Part shown: piece after piece, positions 12,600 through 25,100 of the stretch
Layout of the letters: every line of letters begins with the position of its first letter
How positions within the stretch are numbered: position 1 is the first letter of the stretch
DNA from: Hymenolepis diminuta
Taxonomy: Eukaryota > Platyhelminthes > Cestoda > Cyclophyllidea > Hymenolepididae
Length of the DNA: 64,000 nt
Direction of reading: 5' to 3'
Assembly: GCA_900708905.1 (NCBI GenBank)
Contig: CAADRB010000036.1
Coordinates: 712,426 to 776,425 of the forward strand
Notes under the pieces: model-generated
The model's input: only the letters and a program-made list of their open reading frames with translations
The model's database searches: none
Told to the model about the DNA's origin: nothing
Program-made: the position numbers and the translations under genes

Positions 12600-15500
12600 C
12601 TCAATCGAGCTTCTTTGGAATTAATTCACACATTTCCTAACACATTATACCTTTATCCCTTCCAAAGATTCCACACTGCCTCGTCCTACAACTTGCACTT
12701 TCTCTCAGATTTAAATGGTTCTTCTGAAGAAAAATCGAGAATAACTATTTTAACACACAATTAAAGATCATGCAAAGATGACCCTAACCATTCATGTCGA
12801 TGTATAAGGTAAAAATGCCTAAGTACTTGAAGAATCAGCCGCTTCTCAGACTCTAAGTTTAGTTAGTCGATGCACGATCTCCTCCTGGCTCATTTCCTTC
12901 CACACCTGCATTACACGCGTCTCCACTTTCATTCTCTCCTTGACGCAACATCCGGTATTATAGCACATGTTGAATGATATTTGGAATTTTTTTATAACTG
13001 AAATACCCTTATTCTAATTTTCAGAACGAATTTTTCTGTATTTTAACACCTTTCAATGTTCTAAATATTTGATTTTCTAGTTATTAATTTCACACTACTT
13101 TAAATCATCCATAATATTAGGGATATTTTATTGTTATCGTCCGCTTGCACTTTTTCAGCAATTTTATTATTTGAGGTGGTTTGCATGTTCTTTGTCGGAC
13201 AATGTGATTTTTAAATAGTATTGTATACATTAGCGTCTTAACATAACTAACAATGAAGCAGACCGTTATAGATAGAGTTAATCAATTAAAAGAAGGCATT
13301 AAAGGCATTAAAATTTCAAATAAATCTTGATTTTTGGATTCAGATTAAAGTATGTTATATCACATTTATGAAATCCAATAGTTTAATAGAATATGTATAC
13401 TAATGAACTTTTTAGATAATTTCATACGCTCATTGTAAGTAGTCATTCATTTTCGGAAAAAACGAAAAACTTTTCCCATCCAGTATTTGACCTCTTGAAT
13501 TCAACTGTTTTAGGTATTTTTCATCCGGGAATGACGGATCAGTTAAAAAATTTTCGTCTTTGTCCTTTCTGATTTTTTTAGACTTTTGGTGGCTCTGATA
13601 AGAGTTCAGTTGTTATTCATCTGGATACTGAGTCCAAGGAGAAATATATGTAGAGGGATGTGGCTTCAAAAGTATTTTTTGTCTTTTTCTGATTTTGCAG
13701 ATTTTTTGAAGGTTTTCAGCACTTTAGATTTTCTAAAAGATCATTCCAAAATTCTGTCTAGTTCTCGCATGAGATTAATGAAGTCATGAAAAATAATAAT
13801 CATCATCATATGCAATCAGATTTGGACCGATGAGAATCTTCTCCGTAATCGAACTTATTAAAAATATGGTGACTATTTCTTCTTCCCATCGCACCAAAGC
13901 AAAATGAGGTGGCCTGTCCCGAAATAATTTTGACAAAAAGCGAAAGATTTCAAGAAAAATATCTAAATGTCGAAATGGTTAATATTGAGTTTTATGCGAC
14001 AACGTGAAAAAACCGATTAGCCGAGAGATAGCAAATGACGCTAAAAAATTAAGAATTATATAAGAGGAGTAATTAACTTATTTTGCAGTGCTATTTAATT
14101 TGCTTATGGTTACTTTTATAAGAAATTTCACATTTTGCGTCTTTTCCAACTATATTTACCATTACTATTTACAGTGACTATCTAAGTTATCTAACTTGAA
14201 GACTTCTGATTTATTTCATAGAAATGTCAGCTAATGAACTGTTTAATTTTACCATAAGGCGGATATCGAGCTTCAGCATTGGAGATAAAGATTAGTTACC
14301 AAGTCAACTGATTGAATATGAACATTTAAATATTGCTTCTAAGTTTAAGCAGTTATCTTTTAAATTAAACCTTAATGAATAAATTTGATGTACTTCTTTG
14401 CTACTTTATTCGAATAATTTTCTCGTTTTTGTTTTTTCCTTGAGATCATATGAATAATAGTCAGTTTCTTCCAAGTATTCTATAATCTATTTTTGCTTTT
14501 ATCAATAGAAATTTAGGAAAAATGTAATGCTTTCGAGACTGTTTTTTTCACTGTGGAAAAGCAACTGAAATCGAAAAGGAAAGTTAAGTAAGAAGTAGGG
14601 GGGACTCATAAGAGTCACTTCATCTGATTTTGAATCAGTTTTAAAATGATCACTTAATTGGCTGTTCACTGGTTCACACTCCAAAATTCAAATCTCATAA
14701 ATCGCCCCTGCATTAGAGAACAAATTCACTCAAGGTGAAGCTAATCATATTGCTCATATTAATCAACGGTTTGGGCAGGACTTTCAATGTCACATTTACC
14801 AATGGAGGCAAAAGTATTTTCCTGAAAAGTGAACATTTCTCATGAATTTGGGTTGTGGTTTGTGTTTAGTTACTCTTTACACATTCAGGCTATTTGAGAA
14901 GTGAATTCCAGTCAAAATCATATTTCGTGGCATAAAAAGGAAACATTTGCAAATGTTATTGATTTTCATGATGCAATTTCACTGTTACATGCCACAAACC
15001 AGTTCTAATTCGTACTAATATTAGGAGAAAGCGCGCATTTCTTATTGGCTGATTGAATCAGTTCATTTTGCTTTACAAGCTGAAAATTTTAGCCTTTTCC
15101 AACCAATAATACTACTATTGTCCATAACTTAGTAAGAATTGGACTTCTTTATTGCATTTAAACACATTGTCCGTTTGTCATTTAATAAATATCCTTTACA
15201 AAAGTTCAAACCTCAGGATATGTTTTTTAGGATCCTAACAGGTAATCTATGTTCTCAGAGTTCAGAAGTAACTAATAGCAAGATTAGGAATGCAGTCTTC
15301 TTAAACCCGAGATTTCATAGACCTATTAAGCAATTAATAGATCGTAGTTAACATTACTGCTTGACCTGAAAGTTGACCATACAATTCCCAGGTCTCAAAC
15401 GAGTTCGATTTGATTAAGGTAGCAATTTCGCTGAAATATCGCCGAAGTAAGAAAACCATTGAAGACACTATTATTTGACAGCCGAAGAAAATAAATGGTT

Positions 15501-16000
15501 GAACAGAAAGAGGTTAATGAGTGCAGGTAGACACCATATGCAGATGACAAGAGAGGGAAATAAGGTGCCTGCTAGCAGGGTTACCACTGTCGCCGAAAAA
15601 GATTAGAGCTTTCTACTGTTTCCAGAATGCTTTCGATATCAAGCTACTATCCGTCAAACCTAGGACGGGAACTTGTATGATTAATTTTTCTTCTGCTCTG
15701 ACTAAGTTACGTAAGCAGTGACTAGAAGATAATCCATTAAATCATCAGGAATGTGCCAAATTATCGGCACGGATAAACTACTTATATGAATTTCAGTACA
15801 AATGAGAATAAAGTTAACAAATGTACACCTGCGAACCTAAAATTCCTAATAAAATAGGTGCAAAAAATAAGGAATATTTTATACTTTGGAAAGACCAAAC
15901 ACCACCTTCTTTAGATTGCTTAGCTGTAATATAGAAAAATAACAATAGGAACTCAAAACTGAAATTCCAACTTCTCCGGAATAGAACGAGAAGCAAGATG
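12600..16000. other. intergenic, no gene recognised
   Basis: A 3.4-kb AT-rich stretch with only short ORFs on both strands. No repeat family was identified by eye. Confidence 0.45.
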
Positions 16001-16102
16001 AGTTCGTCAAAGGATGATATAGTCTCAGGAAAGATAATACCTACTTATAAAAACAAAGTAATACACAATATATGCTCAGACACATCTAGAGGGAAGGATG
16101 AG

Positions 16103-19100
16103 TTAAAAGTCAACAAGACAGGTTTCTCCATCTTCATCTTCAAGGTCGCCACCCTGTGACCCATTCGCTGTTTGATTTGATCCATTTTCTCCATCAATTG
16201 GGGGGTAGGGGTTAGTCACACCTGTTAATAGAGCTTTCCTTGACTTTGGGGAAAAGAGCCGTGCCCTTTCAGATTCATTGACAACTTCGATCAGCTGATG
16301 GGGAGAGGAATTTGGTGAGGTTGGTGCGAGTTGAGATGCTGTCGGTAGACGATCTAGAAGGTCAAGAATTTCTTGTCGACTGCCGCAGTAGAAGCCCAGA
16401 GCTAAGCTTGGGTCCAAATCGCGAACCATCATCTTTTGTGGACAAGAGCAGTGCCAACTCTAGAAAAAGGAAAATAGTAAGCTCACTCAAAATTATTGAA
16501 ATTCTGTTCATATGTAGCAATCTCTGATACATTTAGAGGTTGGAAGTGCAGAACGCTCTCATTTGGCTATCTAACTTTGAGTGAAAAGTAACCATTGTCA
16601 TTGGTTGGTCAAAACAAAGAAGATGGTATTTACGAGGGCACTTCGAAGCCATCTTAGTATCCAGACGCAAAAATAAATCTACCCCAGCTGTCAAGCCCAC
16701 AAGTAACACTCTAGGGATTATCATATTACCTGTATCTCGATAACTGATTGTGCTCATTATAAATCCACAGTATGTTTTTATCTTTTGTCACATTTCATGG
16801 ATTCAGTGAATTTTAAATTTAGAAAAGATGGCAACATCTTCATCTTATCACATCAAAGGTACAGGCTTTCGAATCAAAAGGAAGTAAATAGATAATATAA
16901 ACAAATAACGAAAAATAAAAAAAATTACAGGTGCAAACACGTTGCTTAATCTAACTTAAATACCGAACATGAGAAAACTCGAAACTTCGTAGGCCACATT
17001 CCCCCTACTCTCTTCCCAAATTTCGGTCCTTAAACTAAGCATTCATTTATCAGTTTAAATCAACATGTACTGTCTCAGCAGACGATCAGAACTTTCTACT
17101 GCTAACTGACATATCCACAATCGAATTATTTTCTTCTCCTATACACAAATATGATATTTATCGCTAAATATCGTCATGTACAACTCGTGCGGTTAATCAG
17201 TGGACTTAATCAAATGGCAAATTCCCATTGAGATACTGTGCCTTGAGTATGATTGACTTTCCTTGTCGTCAGATGTAACTTGCTTGTCTACCTAAACAGT
17301 TGTGATTAACATAATATACCAAGGCGTGATCTAATCAAAATGAATTCTAAATCTTCGAGTATAATTCACAAAACTCCACTAAAAGTAGAACTTACAGAGA
17401 CATCAAAATTGGAATCCTCGCTAAGATCGCTGATATTTAGAGTCGGTTGATTGAAATGAGGATCAAGGTAGAAAATGCGATCAGACTGGACAGCAGGTGC
17501 GTAGATGGAGTGTCGAGGTTTTCCTCCAATGAGTCCGATGCAGGCAGGATCTTGAATAAGTTGGAGGAGAGTTTGCACGTGATTGGGATCGATCCGGTGG
17601 CCTGCACCCAGACGCATTGGCAGGAGGAAGATGAGACCGCGTTTTGGCTTATTGGTTGCAATCCTATCTGAGATTCTAAGATCTGAGGTAGCTGCTACTA
17701 GATTGTTTAGTACGTGATCATCTGATAGATCACCTAAAAGAAGACAGTCAGTAAAATAAAGCAAGGTGACCACAGATAAAATACTACACTTGCAGTAGAA
17801 TAGGTAAGTGAGGAACAACAATAAGAGTGATTAACTTAAAAGTGAACACATCTGTATGTTCAGACAGTAATCGAACAAACGAATGCGTAACTTTAGGGAA
17901 GAATATGTGGTGCTGCTTTTCCAAAAGACCTTTTGAAGAGACTCGCGTTGAATCTGATGTCAATGTTAATATCGACAATCTGATATGTGACGTTTCAATC
18001 ATCCTTGTCTGTTTTAAGGTTTAAAACAACTGGAAAATGGACACTGGAAGGGAACAGTGCAGTGTCACAAACGTACAAAAGAACTACTTTTTTTTCTGCA
18101 AACGGTCGTGCGAGATTGGCCGCTTTACATTTCACTGTTTTCGCTCGAGTTCTTTACAAAAGTGGGGGTCTACGCTTCTGGGGGCTAGAATTGACATTGT
18201 TACTGCTTTAACCATGCCACTTTGGTCAAACCAAAGATTTCCGTAGCGTTTTGCTTTATTTATTTAGCCATGACTTTGTGGATGTTTTCTTTCTAGTTCT
18301 TCTTGGTACCTGATGACTAGAAAATAGAATCTTCAGTGTAAGAGAAATGGAGAGACTGGTCATAGAAATCCCATTGCGAAGTACTTTTCGTTGAAGTTTA
18401 ACTACGGGATTTCTTAATTCTTTCATCAGGAGCTAAACCATGTCACATATCTGAATGAATCAGAATAACGAAATTGAGCAGACCCGTAGGGAACCAATTT
18501 AGACACAGTCGCATCCAGTTGCACGAACGAACGTAGAAAATTCGAAAGAATTTACATTACTACCTGAATCGTTTTAACGATCTTAAGCACAACCCAAAAC
18601 AAAGACAATAAACCGTTATATCAATCAATTTCTTTGATATCTAAAACATTCAATTATAGATAACTTATCCAGCAAAACAACAACGATAGATAAGAAGCAA
18701 AAGACGGCACTTACTGGAGCCATTAAAATGAGATTGATTGTTCTGTGCTTTGAAGGCAGAGATGTGATCCTCATCTATTAGAGACAGCGCCGTCTGCAAC
18801 AGAAAAAAAGTTAAAATGCCAAATAGGCAAAATTATACAATGGGAACAAAACTAAAAGCTACTTCCTGAAACTGGTTATGCAAAAATACCTCCGCTCCAT
18901 ATTAAATAAATTCGCTTTAGAACGAATTTCTAAACAGCTACTATGGAAAAAATACTTCCTGTATTAAACGGTCATCAATATTTGGGCACTACTGAAAAAC
19001 AAAAATAAATTAGAAGGGGCCAATGTAAAAGCCTACTAGTGCAAAGCTATATTTCCACAACTACAGTTGACTCAGATCCATTACAATAAATAGAAAATTA

Positions 19101-22100
19101 ATTCGATGGGAGCAACATCAAGATGTCAAGAGCAGAACGTTTCCGATGGTAGTCGAGACTGGAGAACACATGCGAGATATGCATTGTCCATTCCGAAACA
19201 GAATATAAGCTGATAAAGTAATGGCATTTATTAAGCCGACAGACGTGGCTACCAAGGGATTAAAGGTAGACTAAGCTAGCAGCATCGTCAGTTTAATAAG
19301 GATCAACATGAGGGTATAGTGAATTAATGAGAAAGAATCTGGGATGTACTCGACAACAATTCAATGCTGTTGGATGATGGTAAGATGGCTGCTTTTTCCC
19401 ACCTTCCTATCTTTATTGCTATAATGGATACAATATTTTATGATGTCTTGTCTACGTTGCTGCAGTTAGGGTAACAACAACCGGCTGACTGCTAGCAACT
19501 TATAACAGCAACAATAGTCACCATTTTGTAACTGTCTGAGTAAGAGCTTACAACAGTTTTACAGCAGAACCGCAACAAGGCTTCAAGAGGGTAAGGGAGA
19601 TGAGGGTTATTGACAAGCGTGTGTGTGCATGTCCCCCCTACCTGAGCTGTATACATGGTGGAAAAGCCTTTATGTAGTCTCATGCAAGAGGGAATAGTAT
19701 GAACAGGTGGAATAGTTCCGGACATCGCCGCGGGGAAGCCGAATTACTTGCTAGCACGCAAACCAACATGGACGAAGATTGAAACAATGAGAAGTTAAGG
19801 CTCCAGATATACACAACCTCAATCCCATGCTGGTTTAGACAGAAGCGGACATTGGCATAACCAAAACAGTCCATGACGCAAAATTCCTAAGCTGGGAACT
19901 GCAGCAGTTGATTTAATTAATATTATCTATACAATTGAAAGATTTAACAAGTGAGAAATAAAGAAGGGATAAATTGATAAATATGAGTAATGTAGTTGAA
20001 AATAATAGGTCATAAAGAAGAAATGACCGCTATGAACAGGATAAATAGACTTCCGGTCATAGGAGCTCAACCACTTTCAAACCGATTTAGAGTTTAATGA
20101 GAAAATACTCTGACATATAAGCCTTGTTCTCCTTAAAACTGTTAGAAAATCGAATAGTCGGTTGACCCCTTGTTATTACTATTACCCATAGCAATACAAA
20201 AAATACAATTTTTAGTTATAGAAACTGAAATAATTTAAAAGAAAGTGGAACAAATGATAAAAGGAGGGGACCAAGAAGATGTTAATCCCCTATATCAATT
20301 GTTCCTGTTTGGGAGGAGAAATGTGTCTCACGTTGTCACCATTGGCTAGCTAGCCAACTAATCATTCTTTAATAAAATCAGAAACCATATATAGGACAAA
20401 TGAACTTTCTTTAATCCAGGATCTGGATCAACTTAGCTCTTACAAACTCAAGCAATGCGGATTCTGTTTGGTAAAATAGAGAGGATGTGGTAAAGATCGC
20501 ATATTTTACAAAACCTAAGAACGAAAACACGAGCGGGGATGTACTTTAAAGGCGAATGACCTTTTCTCCTGGTCGCACGGCAAAGAAGTTCACTAAACCG
20601 ATCATAAACGATGAAGAAATCGATTTGAGGCAAATCTTCAACCCTAATCCATGCCATTTTGGATAAAAACGTGCTCGAATACACATTTTGGAGGACAGAA
20701 TTGAATTTTTTTAAGTCTAGCATCGCTTTGCAGCTAAGAGATGGGAGATGAGCCAGACAGTATGGAAGCATGTTCATTGATCCACCTATCTATCTTTTTA
20801 TATAAATAGCTACGATTGTTCATTCTATCTTCATGATCTTCAAGTGCCAATTAAATGAAGTAACCTTTATCCCTATATAAGCCACTAAGAAAGTTAAAAT
20901 TAGGCGAATTCAGCGAACTCGTTAGCGCTAGTACAAAAAGCACACACTCTGCACCTGTAGGTCAATGGGGAGGTCATTGGGCAGATCAGGACACACCCAT
21001 CTTCATACTGAGATCAGAGGACTGCAGTCATAGGGCAAGATGGCCGCTTCCTCTCACCCTTTGTTCTCTATACTTCTTGCTCCTTATTTCAATTTTTCAT
21101 ACGCCTCATGGGCTTTATGTTCAACCATAGTAACTTACTTTATCTATAAGATATTTGATAATAAATACTCAATTAGACAACGCTTCCTCCACCTATAGTC
21201 TGAAGAATTAATAAAACGTCTTCGCTCTTGATTCGAACCAACTTTAGTCCGACAATATCTAGTGGGAACCTAGATAACGGCAGGAAAAACCTGGTTGGAA
21301 TCCAGGTACCCATACATTTCAAAACCGAAACGGATCCCAGTCTTCTACTGTACTTACCTCTCTAAAGATGATCCGATCATAAACGAAATAGATAGCAATC
21401 TGGGACAAATCCTCATCCTCTGTCCAAGCCATGGCAATGAGCAGGGCACGACAGACCGCAGCGGGACCAAAGTGTGTGCCAGGTGGACATCCACTGGCCT
21501 GGATCAATTTGTGGATGGAGAGGGGAGAATGAGGGGAATCGGCAAACCATCGGATAATCTGTCGGTGCCTTCGCGCACTTGGATCTTGGGCTGGTACCCT
21601 GGGAGGTAAAGGAGTGCGTATATGAGTCAGTTTGTTAATGTAGATAGTACAAGAGGATGCACGGCCACAGCAGTGAGGAAAAAGGTTAGGGAGATCTTCT
21701 TTATGGAAGTCGAAATAATTACTTCTATTCTCAGCTCGAATAAATGTATGCTGGCACTTTTCCAAAAGATTTTTTTGTGAGATCTGATGTCATTGCTAAG
21801 GGTGGGACTCTGATGTGGCGGTTCAACCACCAATACCATTTAAATGACACATTTTCATACTATCAGAGGAAACTCAACTCTTACATTCTCGAAATCTTTT
21901 AATGAGATATATAAATAGTCCAGTTTTGCAGTTAATAGTAGTTCAATAATTCAAAATAACATTCGTCCATCGGTATACAGAGGCCTATAAAGACGGATAA
22001 AGTCGGCAAATAATTAGTTAAAAGGACAATGTCGCCGCAAAGGGACTACGTGTAAGAACGTAAAATGACACTCCCGCATTCCCAAACACATTTTTTTAAT

Positions 22101-25100
22101 ATATCAAAGATACTATTTGGACTGAGGATACGAATTTTTGAGTGATATACAGAATGCGTAAGGTATCTGAGGGCACTTACATTTTTGTAATTTAAACTAA
22201 CTCCATAGTAATCAATGCATTTTTATATCAGAAGATCTCATGGCAGATACTACTATAACCGGTGAAATGAAAAGACACTGCAATAGTGTGTATAAAAGCG
22301 GAATACAGCAATTTGGAAATTGCAAGATTTCTAAAAGTTGCCACATCTTTCGTTTCCAAGGTTAGAAACAAGCTGAATGAAAACAATGGAGATCAATTGG
22401 TTGCCACGAGGAAGAGAAAACAGCATTGCCAACACTATGCTGACTCACTCAGAACACCTGAGAAGGGTGCATGACATGGCATAATCGACGAAAATTCTGG
22501 GAAGTCAATGCGAAACTTTGCCGAACTTCTCCAAGTGTCTGGAGGAACAATAAGGAATATTGTTCATCAAGACCTCAGATACAAATCATACGTTATTAGG
22601 CGAGGTCGTCAGTTTATGTGGACCAAAACAACTCAAGAGGACTCTTAAACAAATTGAATCACTCAGGAAAAGAAGAGTGTCTTTGGTTTTTCCGACGAAA
22701 ACAACTTCCACCAGGATGAAAAAGTCAATCGAAGAAATGATAGATGGCTATGTGAGGGTGGACCCCACTGAAATTCCAGCTGTCATGCGCACGAAGTTTT
22801 CGGTGTTGTTAACAGTGAAGACCACATCATAACTTCTCCATTTTTTCCATAGGGTCTTAGAGTCAATGCAGATGCCTACGTCGAGATTCTTCAAACCATT
22901 GTTGTTAAGCCGCCTTGGATAGACAGCGTAGCTAATGGAAGACCCTATGTCTTCCAACAAGATTAGGCTCCATCCTATAAAGCTCTCATAACCCACGATT
23001 AGATGGATAGACGAGAATTTTAATCAACATGTCACAAAAACTTATGGCCGCCTCTTAACTCACCAGGTCTTAATCCTTTTGATTATTACGTGTGAGACGG
23101 TGCGTGATTGAAAAGGAAGTTAATAAGCATTCCCATAACACCAAATCCTTCTCTCTGATGGAAGCAATAGATCGAGTAATGGTGGACACCAATAAAGATC
23201 ACCTCATCAAAGCCTGCAGTCTCTTTCAGACCCGAATTGAATCAGTGATAGAAGCCGAAAGAGAATATATAAAATAAAACCTAGGTTAATAAGTATTATG
23301 CTCATTTGTTTTGTTACAAGAAATTGTAAGTTTCAGCCATTAACATTTTCATTTTATGTTTTTCCAAAAGTGCGTAAGGTGTCCTTAGATGCCTTACGCA
23401 CCCAGTATATACCAAGATGGAGGGAAAGTGAACCGGGGATTAGTCTTTAAACTAGGATTCGTACATAGCTTCAGATGTGGTTAGAGCTTTTTTAAACTTA
23501 AAAAATTCATTCCTTTAAGATCACTGGAAACATCCGGTTCCAGACAAAAGGGTGAGTTGTAGCAGGTGGCAGTTTTCAAGAGTGAAGTTTTGCATTCATT
23601 CACACTTTCTTAATTTTATCTGGTTCAAATTCGTCTGACTGCAGAAGAAAGTTTATACTTGAATTGATCAGTAATGAGAAATTCTTAATTCTTAATAGAA
23701 AAATTAATCTCCATATTCTTACCATTTTGTAATGGTAAAATGAACCCCTCAAGTGAGCACATAATGAAGATTTAGGAATTCTTTGAACAGAATAGTATAA
23801 TATGGGGTTTTCGTTATTTTAAAGATGAATATGATCCTCGTTAGGAGTCGAATAGAATATTTCTATTTAAACGAAACTCGCAGGTTTCATCTCTCATCCA
23901 CTGAATATTGGACTTCTATGGTAGCACATGGATATGCAACACCACCGCCAAAGCAACTGTTGGCTAACCAGAAAATCAATCATTTACCACATATCCACTC
24001 CACATAAGAAGATTAATTTTCTTAATAAAAGGTCTCTGAGTAACAGGTCCTCTCCATTTTTCTTTCTCAACTCTGAGCAGTTGTAGCTTTATAAAGTGGC
24101 AATTAAGTGTTATACAACAGAACAAAAAACTCAACTCTTACATTCTTGAAATACATTAGTATCAGACATTTAATGACAAGAACGGAAACCAAACGAGTCA
24201 TCTTCGGCTTATAAATATGGATAAAGGCGGTAAATATCCAGCTGAAAGGACTCAGGGTCTTCTAGTTTTATTCATTTTCAGATATATTATTTAGTCAATT
24301 AAAGAAAAATACGAACTGGATAGAGGTTAGATTGCCTTAAATATAAATTTACCGAGTGGAGAAGAAGTGTAAATTGAGAGACTTCAGTCTTGAAACCAAA
24401 ATTCCAGTTGCAGCTAGGGACACTTTATTCTTAATACCCCTTTCCTTGAGATTTTCTGCCACTCTAAAGACGATTTTGATCCTTATATCCAAAAAATGTT
24501 AGGTCCCAACTCCAAAAGAATTAGATCTAAAAGGTTGGACGTTCATGGGTACACTAACAAACCATATACCACGAAAGAAAGATTGACAATTATAAAACGG
24601 GATATAAAATGAATTAAACCAATTTTTCATTTGCTTAAATCCTCATACCTTGAACCACACTGCAAGTCACCAAGTACATTGCTACGTTACTGCCAGCAAG
24701 CAGATCAACATACGCGCACAAGGACCAATAACCAAACACAACCCCATGGTGCATAAGACGGAAGTAGCCATGGCCGAAAGATGATTGCTGTCTCTCAATC
24801 TCGTGTCCTTAAATGTTTCTTCGTCCATTTTTATATCGTTTGATGCGTCACTCACCATATTTGTATCCTGCCTTTAAAATAGGACACAGAGTATATCTAA
24901 TACGTTCTCAAAATAACATTCCTTGGTCTCACATTGACCTCAGTCATCCAGTGCTCATTCGAGGAATCTCCTATCTATTCCTAATTGATTCGTACTCAAA
25001 GTGGCCTGAGATTATATCCATTAAATCTGCCACAATCGGTACCATCATTAACAGCTATCACCAGGTATTCGCCAATTAAGACACACATATTGTGCCTAGA

